Below are positions 10,657 through 21,886 of a stretch of DNA of 64,000 bases, in pieces (the first letter of the stretch is position 1; each line of letters starts with the position of its first letter). The notes beneath the pieces were generated by a model. That model saw nothing but the letters and a program-made list of their open reading frames with translations, did no database searches and had not been told where the DNA came from. The DNA comes from Ypsolopha sequella. Its lineage: Eukaryota > Arthropoda > Insecta > Lepidoptera > Ypsolophidae. The stretch spans positions 5,473,501 to 5,537,500 of the forward strand of contig OW203985.1 of NCBI GenBank assembly GCA_934047225.1, read 5' to 3'. The translations under genes were made by a program, and so were the position numbers.

Positions 10657-11969
10657 TACAATAGTATTGATTGAGAGATTCTCAAAACAACAAAATAAGT
10701 TAATCAACTATAACCTCGACGCGGGGATGAAGGAAATTATAGTAAGCACCTCGCATGTACACTTGCGTGTTTTATTTTAACATTATTATTATTATGCTTT
10801 TACAAATATAACAACTTACTCACTAAAGTGAAAAAACAATAAACTTTTTTAATGCGTTAATACAATAGTATTGATTGAGAGATTCTCAAAACAACAAAAT
10901 AAGTTAATCAACTATAACCTCGACGCGGGGATGAAGGAAATTATAGTAAGCACCTCGCATGTACACTTGCGTGTTTTATTTTAACATTATTATTATTATG
11001 CTTTTACAAATATAACAACTTACTCACTAAAGTGAAAAAACAATGAACTTTTTTAATGCGTTAATACAATAGTATTGATTGAGAGATTCTCAAAACAACA
11101 AAATAAGTTAATCAACTATAACCTCGACGCGGGGATGAAGGAAATTATAGTAAGCACCTCGCATGTACACTTGCGTGTTTTATTTTAACATTATTATTAT
11201 TATGCTTTTACAAATATAACAACTTACTCACTAAAGTGAAAAAACAATAAACTTTTTTAATGCGTTAATACAATAGTATTGATTGAGAGATTCTCAAAAC
11301 AACAAAATAAGTTAATCAACTATAACCTCGACGCGGGGATGAAGGAAATTATAGTAAGCACCTCGCATGTACACTTGCGTGTTTTATTTTAACATTATTA
11401 TTATTATGCTTTTACAAATATAACAACTTACTCACTAAAGTGAAAAAATAATAAACTTTTTTAATGCGTTAATACAACAGTATTGATTGAGAGATTCTCA
11501 AAACAACAAAATAAGTTAATCGACTATAACCTCGACGCGGGGATGAAGGAAATTATAGTAAGCACCTCGCATGTACACTTGCGTGTTTTATTTTAACATT
11601 ATTATTATTATGCTTTTACAAATATAACAACTTACTCACTAAAGTGAAAAAACAATAAACTTTTTTAATGCGTTAATACAATAGTATTGATTGAGAGATT
11701 CTCAAAACAACAAAATAAGTTAATCAACTATAACCTCGACGCGGGGATGAAGGAAATTATAGTAAGCACCTCGCATGTACACTTGCGTGTTTTATTTTAA
11801 CATTATTATTATTATGCTTATACAAATATAACAACTTACTCACTAAAGTGAAAAAACAATAAACTTTTTTAATGCGTTAATACAATAGTATTGATTGAGA
11901 GATTCTCAAAACAACAAAATAAGTTAATCAACTATAACCTCAACGCGGGGATGAAGGAAATTATAGTAA
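10657..11969. repeat. 204 bp satellite array, left arm
   Basis: The unit starts tacaatagtattgattgag at 10657, 10861, 11065, 11269, 11473, 11677 and 11881, which is an exact 204 bp spacing. There are six full units and about 90 bp of a seventh. Each unit contains acctcgacgcggggatgaag and cgcatgtacacttgcgtg. Units differ by single bases. Confidence 0.95.
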
Positions 11970-12235
11970 CTAAAGGATGAACTGTCAGCAGCTTCATTTC
12001 CTTATTTATATAACGTGCACGGTATCTAGAGTGATTTGTTCGCTTGTAGCCGTAAAGCACGCCCTACGTGTCACAGATTATCAAAAAATCAAGGTCCCTT
12101 TTATTTGTTTTGGCACTAAAATATGACACTTATGGAGTTCTTTATATGGTATTTAATCAAAATAATGAAAAACATATATACCAATTATTTAAATGAAGGA
12201 ATACTGTTGTTATTGAGGTAGTACTCTAGTCTAGC
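11970..12235 (-). other. 3' flank of truncated Tudor exon (left arm)
   Basis: This unique segment mirrors 14620-14886. Read on the minus strand it follows the stop codon and contains an aataaa-type signal near aacaaataaaaggg, so it may be the 3' untranslated region of the parental Tudor gene carried along in the duplication. Confidence 0.5.
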
Positions 12236-12936
12236 TCAAACCCCGGCGGTAGACGACGTCGCCGAGCGAACTCCCGCCGCGTGCGGGTTGTTACGGGCGG
12301 CGGCGAGGGCGCGCTCGATGCCGGTCAGCATATATCGGTGCGTCGTCTCGCCGTCCACCAATATCAGCTTGCGGAACACGGCCACGTCGAGCCAGCGCAC
12401 GCGCACCACGTCAGACCCTGCGCCCTCCCGCTCGCACCGTGCCACCGTCTCCGTCATGTACCGCCCGGCGGTGAGCGCGTCCAACCGCATCAGCTTGCGG
12501 TACACGTCGCAGTCGAGCCGCGGGATACCCACCGTGTCCTCCACCACGGGGTGCGGGAAGCTGTGCTCGTGGGACGCGCGGAGCGGGGGCAGCAGCGGCA
12601 GGCGGCTCGTGTACTGCGGCTGGTAGTACACGCAGTGCGGGTGGTACACTGGTTGCGGTTGGAAGCAGACGGGCGGGGGGTAGCTCACTCGCGGCGGCGG
12701 CTGCTCTACCGGACCTTGTTGCGAGACCTTGTTGGGGAGGACGGGCGGCGCGCTCGGAGCTTCCTCCTCGTCGTCGTCGCTGAGCGTGATGTGCACGGAG
12801 GTGCGTCGCTGGCGGCGGCACAGCGGCTCGAGGGGCGCGGGCCGGTTGCGGGGCGCCACGTGGCGCGTGTACTCGGGCACGTACTGCAGCGAGATGCCGA
12901 GCCGCAGGTAGTGATAGATCTCGCTGTAATTGGGCG
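12236..12936 (-). pseudogene. Truncated inverted copy of Tudor-protein exon
   Basis: Minus strand. This copies the last 0.7 kb of the exon at 13124-14619 and breaks off at 12936 (opposite 13913), inside the region coding PNYSEIYHY. The Tudor core is missing. The remaining frame is open to the same stop. Differences from the long copy are R for P in APRNRPAP, an extra TS before VHITLSDDD, and QQG in place of the seven residues LMSVSSL. These indels are 6 and 12 bp, so the frame is kept. It has no start of its own and most likely is not translated. It could supply the antisense arm of a hairpin transcript. Confidence 0.85.
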
Positions 12937-12944
12937 AATTGTAT

Positions 12945-13109
12945 ATGAATACTATTGTATTAACGCATTAAAAAAGTTTATTGTTTTTTCACTTTAGTGA
13001 GTAAGTTGTTATATTTGTAAAAGCATAATAATAATAATGTTAAAATAAAACACGCAAGTGTACATGCGAGGTGCTTACTATAATTTCTTTCATCCCCGCG
13101 TCGAGGTTA
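12945..13109 (+). repeat. Single partial 204 bp unit at palindrome centre
   Basis: The sequence actattgtattaacgc to catccccgcgtcgaggtta is one incomplete satellite unit in right-arm orientation, placed directly upstream of the Tudor exon. The exon is therefore flanked on both sides by units in the same orientation. Confidence 0.9.
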
Positions 13110-13123
13110 AGCCGTTGGGTTAG

Positions 13124-14619
13124 CCTGCACGCTGTCCACCACTCGCGAGCCGATCAACGTGGACGACGCGCTGCCCGGCATCGAGTTTGACGCGGCGGTG
13201 TACCCGGCGGACTGCATGCACTACGTGGACAGCGTGCCGGGTGCGTCGCTGGGCGACATCGTGTTCGGTAGCAAGGTGGAAGTGTGCGTGGGCGAGGTGT
13301 ACTCGCCGAGCCACTTCTGGCTGCTGCGGCTCGGAGACTGTTACAACATCGCGATGGAGAACATTATGGATGAGATGACTTCGTACTACACCTCGGGCGA
13401 GGGCAAGGAGCGCACCCTGTCGGCGGGCGCGGTGCGCGTCGGTCACTACTGCAGCTCCGTGTTCGAGGGGGCCTGGCATCGGTCGCTCATCGTCAAGGTC
13501 ATCGACTGTGACACCGTCAAGGTCCGTTACATCGACTACGGCACGGTGGAGCGCGTGCCCGTGTCCAAGTTGAAGCCACTCAAGAAGTGCTGGGCCGAGC
13601 TGCCCGCGCAGGCGATCCGGGCGAGACTGGCAGGCGTGCGTCCCCCGTGCGGCGGCCGGCGCTGGCCGCACGCTGCCGCCGCCCACTTCCTGCAGCTCGT
13701 CGAGAACAAGCGGCTCGTGGGCGACGTGGTCGCCGTCGACACCGAGGAGACAATCGTGGAGCTGTACCTGGTGGACACGTCCGGCTCGGACGACGTGTCG
13801 GTGAACGACGAGATCGTGGCGGCCGGGCACGCGGACGCACGCACAGACTCCGCGCTGCAGACATCGGAGCCGCACCTCCTGCCGGCCTTCTGCGCGATCG
13901 AGGACGGAGACACGCCCAATTACAGCGAGATCTATCACTACCTGCGGTTCGGCATCTCGCTGCAGTACGTGCCCGAGTACACGCGCCACGTGGCGCCCCG
14001 CAACCCGCCCGCGCCCCTCGAGCCGCTGTGCCGCCGCCAGCGACGCGTGCACATCACGCTCAGCGACGACGACGAGGAGGAAGCTCCGAGCGCGCCGCCC
14101 GTCCTCCCCAACAAGGTCTCGCTGATGTCCGTGTCCAGTCTACCGGTAGAGCAGCCGCCGCCGCGAGTGAGCTACCCCCCGCCCGTCTGCTTCCAACCGC
14201 AACCAGTGTACCACCCGCACTGCGTGTACTACCAGCCGCAGTACACGAGCCGCCTGCCGCTGCTGCCCCCGCTCCGCGCGTCCCACGAGCACAGCTTCCC
14301 GCACCCCGTGGTGGAGGACACGGTGGGTATCCCGCGGCTCGACTGCGACGTGTACCGCAAGCTGATGCGGTTGGACGCGCTCACCGCCGGGCGGTACATG
14401 ACGGAGACGGTGGCACGGTGCGAGCGGGAGGGCGCAGGGTCTGACGTGGTGCGCGTGCGCTGGCTCGACGTGGCCGTGTTCCGCAAGCTGATATTGGTGG
14501 ACGGCGAGACGACGCACCGATATATGCTGACCGGCATCGAGCGCGCCCTCGCCGCCGCCCGTAACAACCCGCACGCGGCGGGAGTTCGCTCGGCGACGTC
14601 GTCTACCGCCGGGGTTTGA
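13124..14619 (+). CDS. Tudor-domain protein, C-terminal exon (Tejas/TDRD5-like)
   Basis: The frame is open from an upstream stop at 13108 to TGA at 14617-14619. There is no early ATG (GTG at 13159), so I read it as an internal or last exon with a weak acceptor gggttag ending at 13123. It codes an extended Tudor domain. The leading strands (KVEVCVGEVYSPSHFWLL, residues 39-56 counted from the GTG) precede the core at about 92-140, which has HYCSSVFEGAWHRS and YIDYGTVERV. An acidic patch SDDDEEE and a proline-rich tail follow, ending in two similar blocks (DVYRKLMRLDALTAGRYM and AVFRKLILVDGETTHRYM). Tejas/TDRD5 proteins work in germline nuage, bind Vasa and methylated Piwi proteins and support piRNA production. 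The family call is by motif. Codon use is far more GC-rich than the surroundings. N-terminal exons, including any LOTUS domain, are not visible, so this may be a captured exon. Confidence 0.75.
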
Positions 14620-14886
14620 GCTAGACTAGAGTACTACCTCAATAACAACAGTATTCCTTCATTTAAATAATTGGTATATATGTTTTTCATTATTTTGATT
14701 AAATACCATATAAAGAACTCCATAAGTGTCATATTTTAGTGCCAAAACAAATAAAAGGGACCTTGATTTTTTGATAACCTGTTACACGTAGGGCGTGCTT
14801 TACGGCTACAAGCGAACAAATCACTCTAGATACCGTGCACGTCATATAAATAAGGTAATGAAGCTGCTGACAGTTCATCCTTTAGT
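14620..14886 (+). other. 3' flank of Tudor exon (right arm)
   Basis: Unique sequence after the stop, mirrored by 11970-12235. It contains caaataaaaggg, a possible polyadenylation signal, about 130 bp after the stop, and ends where the satellite array begins. Confidence 0.5.
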
Positions 14887-16606
14887 TACTATAATTTCCT
14901 TCATCCCCGCGTTGAGGTTATAGTTGATTAACTTATTTTGTTGTTTTGAGAATCTCTCAATCAATACTATTGTATTAACGCATTAAAAAAGTTTATTGTT
15001 TTTTCACTTTAGTGAGTAAGTTGTTATATTTGTAAAAGCATAATAATAATAATGTTAAAATAAAACACGCAAGTGTACATGCGAGGTGCTTACTATAATT
15101 TCCTTCATCCCCGCGTCGAGGTTATAGTTGATTAACTTATTTTGTTGTTTTGAGAATCTCTCAATCAATACTATTGTATTAACGCATTAAAAAAGTTTAT
15201 TGTTTTTTCACTTTAGTGAGTAAGTTGTTATATTTGTAAAAGCATAATAATAATAATGTTAAAATAAAACACGCAAGTGTACATGCGAGGTGCTTACTAT
15301 AATTTCCTTCATCCCCGCGTCGAGGTTATAGTTGATTAACTTATTTTGTTGTTTTGAGAATCTTTCAATCAATACTATTGTATTAACGCATTAAAAAAGT
15401 TTATTGTTTTTTCACTTTAGTGAGTAAGTTGTTATATTTGTAAAAGCATAATAATAATAATGTTAAAATAAAACACGCAAGTGTACATGCGAGGTGCTTA
15501 CTATAATTTCCTTCATCCCCGCGTCGAGGTTATAGTTGATTAACTTATTTTGTTGTTTTGGGAATCGCTCAATCAATACTATTGTATTAACGCATTAAAA
15601 AAGTTTATTGATTTTTCACTTTAGTGAGTAAGTTGTTATATTTGTAAAAGCATAATAATAATAATGTTAAAATAAAACACGCAAGTGTACATGCGAGGTG
15701 CTTACTATAATTTCCTTCATCCCCGCGTCGAGGTTATAGTTGATTAACTTATTTTGTTGTTTTGAGAATCTCTCAATCAATACTATTGTATTAACGCATT
15801 AAAAAAGTTTATTGTTTTTTCACTTTAGTGAGTAAGTTGTTATATTTGTAAAAGCATAATAATAATAATGTTAAAATAAAACACGCAAGTGTACATGCGA
15901 GGTGCTTACTATAATTTCTTTCATCCCCGCGTCGAGGTTATAGTTGATTAACTTATTTTGTTGTTTTGAGAATCTCTCAATCAATACTATTGTATTAACG
16001 CATTAAAAAAGTTTATTGTTTTTTCACTTTAGTGAGTAAGTTGTTATATTTGTAAAAGCATAATAATAATAATGTTAAAATAAAACACGCAAGTGTACAT
16101 GCGAGGTGCTTACTATAATTTCCTTCATCCCCGCGTCGAGGTTATAGTTGATTAACTTATTTTGTTGTTTTGAGAATCTCTCAATCAATACTATTGTATT
16201 AACGCATTAAAAAAGTTCATTGTTTTTTCACTTTAGTGAGTAAGTTGTTATATTTGTAAAAGCATAATAATAATAATGTTAAAATAAAACACGCAAGTGT
16301 ACATGCGAGGTGCTTACTATAATTTCTTTCATCCCCGCGTCGAGGTTATAGTCGATTAACTTATTTTGTTGTTTTGAGAATATCTCAATCAATACTATTG
16401 TATTAACGCATTAAAAAAGTTTATTGTTTTTTCACTTTAGTGAGTAAGTTGTTATATTTGTAAAAGCATAATAATAATAATGTTAAAATAAAACACGCAA
16501 GTGTACATGCGAGGTGCTTACTATAATTTCCTTCATCCCCGCGTCGAGGTTATAGTTGATTAACTTATTTTGTTGTTTTGAGAATCTCTCAATCAATACT
16601 ATTGTA
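14887..16606. repeat. 204 bp satellite array, right arm
   Basis: The motif tgtattaacgc recurs at 14971, 15175, 15379, 15583, 15787, 15991, 16195 and 16399, and the last tgtatta is at 16603, always 204 bp apart. The units are inverted relative to the left array. There are about 8.4 units against 6.4 on the left, so the arms have changed length since duplication. Confidence 0.95.
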
Positions 16607-16780
16607 TTAATTCTGTTGTTTAGTATTTTTTGTTATAGCGGCAACAGAAATACATCATCTGTGAAAATTTCAACTGTCTAACTATCACGGTTCATGAGAT
16701 ACAGCCTGGTGACAGGCGGACAGCGGAGTCTTAGTAATAGGGTCCCGTTGATTACCCTTTGGGTACGGAACCCTAAAAAT
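16604..16780 (-). repeat. Interspersed repeat at outer edge of right arm
   Basis: This is the mirror of 10512-10656, but it continues past the palindrome edge through taatagggtcccgttgatta and ccctttgggtacggaaccc, which is the normal end of this repeat family. The right side thus keeps an end that the left side lost. Confidence 0.8.
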
Positions 16781-17330
16781 GGTGAAGAAAATGGTTCATG
16801 AGAATCCTCTTGTAAGATTATTGCTAACAAAACTTCTCGATGAAACTGATCAACTGAAGAATGCTTGTCGTGGCTCTTTGAGAACAGCAGTTCATGGAAG
16901 GGTTCATATTCTCTGATGACAGAAGGAATGCAATCTTTGATGCGCTTTTAACTTTCGATTAGTATTCGATTCTAAATGTAGAAACGTGTCCAACTCTGCG
17001 GTTTTCCGGTGCCCAAGTGATGGTAAAGTGTTGGAATTTGGAAGAATATTGGTTGAAGCAGTTATTGACTATTCATGATTCACAGAATCGTAGTCAAAGA
17101 CAAAGGCCGTTTGAATCTTCGTAAAAAAATATAGCCGTCTCTTTATGCCGATGCTATGTTTAGGGTCTTCAGAGCGATTGTAAAGAAAAACTTTTCTAAA
17201 TTAGATGTAGAAATGTTAGAGTATATGCCTTTTGCTAGTATTGCTAATTCCTTGGAAAGGCAAGAAGGCTCGAAATTTGGTGATTTCAATTAATGACTGG
17301 TGATTTCAATAATACATAAGACGAAGAAAC
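16781..17330 (+). other. Unassigned sequence, possibly decayed coding DNA
   Basis: Short open pieces with protein-like composition occur on the plus strand (for example NPLVRLLLTKLLDETDQLKN near 16800 and FRVFRAIVKKNFSKLDVEM near 17160). They are separated by stops and I recognise no family. They may be a broken gene or part of the LINE that ends at 17470. Confidence 0.3.
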
Positions 17331-17715
17331 ATTTTTAACTGCGAACAACCGGTTTTATGGTGCCTCGGCTTATCAATAGTTTACCTACCGATCTTTGCAA
17401 CAGTTTAACTCCTATTAATATTAAGGCTAAATTAAAAAAACTTTTTCTTGATCCAAATAATTCATCATAACTATCTATTCTAATTTTTTCGCTTACCTAG
17501 CTCCAGTAAAAGATAACAAATTACTATGTATACATTATAATTTTAGCTGTTTATGTAAGCAAAGTGTCAAATTATTATTTTGCTCTCGTAGCTAAGTGTA
17601 ACGTGACTCACGATAGCACAAGTTTAAACCTTTGTGGTTTTTAGCTGCTATTATTATTTTATGTTATAATATTTTGTAAACGGTAAATAAATTAAAAAAA
17701 ATAAAAAAAAAAAAA
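17331..17715 (+). mobile_element. 5'-truncated LINE, 3' end with A-rich tail
   Basis: The frame from about 17345 codes VPRLINSLPTDLCNSLTPIN followed by KAKLKKLFLD and stops at 17468-17470. This P-R-L-(I/W)-N-S-L-P block, then a KxKLKK helix, is the usual C-terminus of CR1/Jockey-like LINE ORF2. About 240 bp of untranslated sequence follows, ending in gtaaataaattaaaaaaaat and a long A run at 17695-17715. Confidence 0.75.
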
Positions 17716-17729
17716 ACTATTGTAAGTTG

Positions 17730-17870
17730 AATTCATAATTAAGTATAAAGACGGATCGACTTACTTGAATTTATTTCGCGATACGCGACGTGTTTCGAAT
17801 TCCTTGAAGGAATATTATAAGGAATAAATTTATGTAACTCGATCCGTCTTTATACTTATGAAGATGGCAT
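17730..17870. mobile_element. Foldback repeat
   Basis: The arms aagtataaagacggatcga and tcgatccgtctttatactt are inverted around an AT-rich centre with several aaggaat motifs. It is probably a small MITE. Confidence 0.65.
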
Positions 17871-18450
17871 ACTCTAGCAACTTTTTTTATTACCCGTCCA
17901 GCACAATAAGTCTAATGGCAAAGACCTTATTTGCTTTTCATAGAGGCGATTATATGTTGGCTCTTTGGCCTCTTTTTTTTAGACGCGTAATACTAGTGAT
18001 CACGCAGCGAAACAACAAATTGGTGTGTTTTTAGCTAATACTGAAATATTTTGTAGGGGAAAAAAATATTGAATTTAGGTGATATACACAGCGCGGTCAG
18101 CAGTGTAGCCCTTGATTACAAGCTGGAATTAAGGCTGCGTATAAACCTGGACAAATTAGTGATTTTGCCCCCGCATCCCCGCACCTCAACTGTTTGCGCG
18201 ACCGGCCGTCACCGGCCGCGAGCGCTATTTCTTAGCTCCCACGAGCGGTGTGGATCCGCGGTCATTAACCCGTGCACATGCTAGTTTTCAATAATAAGTA
18301 TAATGCATCTACGATGTATAAAATTCAACCCAGTTGACAAAACGGTTTGTTCGCAATGGCATTTTTTTTGCGTAATTTTGTGTTTGCATCTAATTTTTAT
18401 ATTTCAAAATTTTATTTTTCGAAAGTCATACTTGCAAAGATAATGATAAC

Positions 18451-19964
18451 GATGATGATACAACGATACGTCGATACGACGATACGGGGATACGTCGATA
18501 CAACGATACGTCGATACGCCGATACGTCGATACGGGGATACGTCGATACAACGATACGTCGATACGACGATACGTCGATACGGGGATACGTCGATACAAC
18601 GATACGTCGATACGCCGATACGTCGATACGCCGATACGTCGATACAACGATACGCCGATACGTCGATACGTCGATACAACGATACGTCGATACGTCGATA
18701 CGCCGATACGTCGATACGACGATACGTCGATACGGGGATACGACGATACGGCAATACGTCGATACGACGATACGTCGATACGAGGATACGTCGATACGCC
18801 GATACGTCGATACGACGATACGTCGATACGAGGATACGACGATACGAGGATACGACGATACGACGATACAACGATACGTCGATACAACGATACGTCGATA
18901 CGCCGATACGTCGATACGCCGATACGTCGATACGACGATACGTCGATACGTCGATACGACGATACGTCGATACGGGGATACGACGATACGGCAATACGTC
19001 GATACGACGATACGTCGATACAACGATACGTCGATACGCCGATACGTCGATACGACGATACGTCGATACAACGATACGTCGATACAACGATACGTCGATA
19101 CGCCGATACGTCGATACGCCGATACGTCGATACGACGATACGTCGATACGGGGATACGTCGATACAACGATACGTCAATACGCCGAAACGTCGATACGTC
19201 GATACGTCGATACGGGGATACGTCGATACGCCGATACGTCGATACGTCGATACGTCGATACGTCGATATGTCGATACGGGGATACGTCGATACAACGATA
19301 CGTCGATACGACGATACGTCGATACGGGGATACGTCGATACAACGATACGTCGATACGCCGATACGACGATACGCCGATACGAGAATACGTCGATACGTC
19401 GATACGACGATACGTCGATACGCCGATACGTCGATACGACGATACGTCGATACGGGTATACGTCGATACAACGATACGTCAATACGCCGATACTTCGATA
19501 CGTCGATACGGGGATACGTCGATACGCCGATACGTCGATATGTCGATACGGGGATACGTCGATACAACGATACGTCGATACGACGATACGTCGATACGGG
19601 GATACGTCGATACAACGATACGCCGATACGTCGATACGTCGATACGACGATACGTCGATACAACGATACGTCGATACGCCGATACGTCGATACGCCGATA
19701 CGTCGATACGACGATACGTCGATACGGGGATACGTCGATACAACGATACGTCAATACGCCGATACGTCGATACGTCGATACGTCGATACGGGGATACGTC
19801 GATACGCCGATACGTCGATACGTCGATATGTCGATACGGGGATACGTCGATACAACGATACGTCGATACGACGATACGTCGATACGGGGATACGTCGATA
19901 CAACGATACGTCGATACGCCGATACGTCGATACGCCGATACGAGAATACGTCGATACGCCGATG
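18451..19964. repeat. 8 bp minisatellite (GATACGNN) array, 1.5 kb
   Basis: About 189 copies of an 8 bp unit GATACGNN, where the last two bases are usually TC, AC, CC or GG. No unit creates a stop in the common frames on either strand, so long open frames of an 8-residue repeat (RRYVDTTI type) appear in several frames. They are not genes. Longer patterns recur: blocks with a gatatgtc variant followed by the same order of GG, AAC, AC, GG units are near 19260, 19535 and 19825, which shows higher-order duplication. Confidence 0.95.
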
Positions 19965-19974
19965 GTGATGGTGA

Positions 19975-20095
19975 GATAAGGTTTTGTTAGTCTCCCAGAG
20001 GGGTAGGCAGCTAGGCAGAGACTACAGATTTCCATCTGCTACGATCCAGACACAACTCTTTCGCCTCTTCCACATCCATCAACCATATTTATTGT
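19975..20095. repeat. Interspersed repeat (copy also at 58.3 kb)
   Basis: The segment ggtaggcagctaggcagaga through ctacagatttccatctgcta and acgatcc to ctcttccacatcc matches 58337-58430 closely. No coding frame is supported. Confidence 0.65.
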
Positions 20096-21639
20096 GATAT
20101 TAAATTGTAAGCTAAAAAAAATACCTCAGACGAAAAACATAGCGATATTCATTAGTCCATTGAGACAACCTTTAGTTCACCATCTTTAATAAAACATGAC
20201 CTATCTACTTATTTTGTTAAGTAATGGCGTACCTTTGCATTACTTTCATCCACTGCTTTATTTTCACTCGTAAAACATTTTTATTCCATTTTTTACATTG
20301 GTTGCATTTATTTCCCATGTTTCAAATTACGAGATTTATTTAAATTACGAAACCGGGACGTCGAGAGCGCAAAAACGTAGCCCTCCCGTCTCAACGGAGC
20401 GATCACAACTGACCGAAGGGTGAGTGACGAAACAAAGCATGGAACAAAAAGCGCGTGCGACCGAGATATCTTGTCGCCGCCTTGTCTCAGAATAAATCGA
20501 CGTAAGCGCCAATTCTTAGATGTTAAATTAAATGAAAACGAAACAGAATTATTCAAAATCCCCGTGCAATTATACGGGGTCATTTGTTTTCTTATTTTTA
20601 ATACAAATTTCAAGGCAAACTGTTTTAAGAAAGGTCCTTTAACACTCGAAAAACATGAAATATAGAGGTAACTTCATAATTTTTTTCTATCGAGCGAACT
20701 TAAAGCTTTTGCATTTTTGCTTCTGCACAAATATCAGCCCTATAGTCTATTATCTATATTATTTTTATTAAACCGATTGACCAAGTTACACAATGTTTTA
20801 TGCTCATTTGAAATTGTGCATCTGACATTATACCGACCCTTAAGGCCGAGACCAATCATAGCGTGGACTTATGAAATACATTCCAATAGAATAAGATATT
20901 TAATATACGACAGAATAGTAAAATTGTATATGAAATTAATAAATGTCCGTCCATTTTAAATGTTATATTGTAGCAATGTTTATAAAGATGTTATATTTTA
21001 TACCTACTTGGTGCTATAGGCAACGTTTATAATATGTTTTATTAAAGTTTGTATGGCGGCACGTCTACACGTTTGCCGCATTCCTTTTAGATATCAATAA
21101 TCACGTATAATTAAGTATAAATAAGGATTCATCTTTTGTCAGATTTATTACATACTTAACCATCAAACTGGTAGAAACTACTTATTTTATACCGCCCCCA
21201 AAGTTTGTAAGTAATATAATTATTGCAATTTAAAAACAATTTGTTTTTTTTTTATATTCACAAAAAGAGATATAATAATCGAGAACTCATTTATTGGTAT
21301 GCATACAAAATAACATACAAGTTTCCTCTTAAATCTAATAATCTTAACAAAATATAGGAATATAGCTTATCTTATAAAAATAGTATGCGGATACGGCAAA
21401 AGCAACTAAAAATGTTTCAGATTGAATATATGTAAATATTCTTTGTATTTAAAGGACAATGTTATTTTGAAAATCTTATCCATATCAATATGTACACGAA
21501 ACAGTATTTAGTTGCTTGTTGACCTAATAATATATCAGCATATCCTCTATTCGAAATGTGTCGTCATTCGATATTAAATATCCCAAAGAAAACAAACTTA
21601 CACAAAGTGACATTAATAAAGGCGGTAAGTGCTCATTTG
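20096..21639. other. AT-rich intergenic DNA
   Basis: No gene recognised. The more GC-rich patch at 20335-20510 has open frames on both strands but no domain. It looks like part of a repeat. Confidence 0.4.
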
Positions 21640-21886
21640 TGTCGATTCCGTGTAACACGTTTTAACTTATTTGACAGGACTAAACTTAATTTAAGTGTAC
21701 TGTCTTTTTCTTTCTATATCGAAAATACAATCCAACTCAGGACATAGGAGGAGTCCTATATTTGGTCGCTTGGCGCCCATTACGGTCCGGGTCTTACTTA
21801 ACAGACAAAGATAAGTGATCATCTACCCGTCTCCACACTTCAATTTAGAGACCTGCCTACTTAGCACATTATAATGTATACATATA

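Larger units (their letters stand above)
10512..16735. repeat. Giant inverted repeat holding a duplicated Tudor exon and satellite arrays
   Basis: The left arm (about 10512-12936) and right arm (13913 to about 16735) are reverse complements. From outside in they carry a piece of an interspersed lepidopteran repeat, an array of a 204 bp unit (about 6.4 units left, about 8.4 right), about 265 bp of unique sequence, and the last 0.7 kb of a Tudor-protein exon. The 976 bp centre (12937-13912) holds one partial 204 bp unit and the 5' part of the exon, present once. Over the coding part the arms differ by one residue change and two in-frame length changes (6 and 12 bp), so they look recent or homogenised. 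A transcript crossing the centre would fold into a very long hairpin. Confidence 0.9.

Noticed and set aside
13159..13161. Start codon of the Tudor protein at 13159
   Set aside because: The codon is GTG and the frame extends upstream to 13124 at an acceptor-like AG. It is better read as the interior of an exon.
12281..14574. Other long open frames over the Tudor exon and its copy
   Set aside because: The high GC content of this exon removes stops from several frames. Only the frame with the Tudor motifs has recognisable protein features.
18347..19990. Long open frames of an 8-residue repeat in the minisatellite
   Set aside because: Several frames on both strands are open at once because GATACGNN creates no stops. 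No start context, domain or flanking exon supports a gene.
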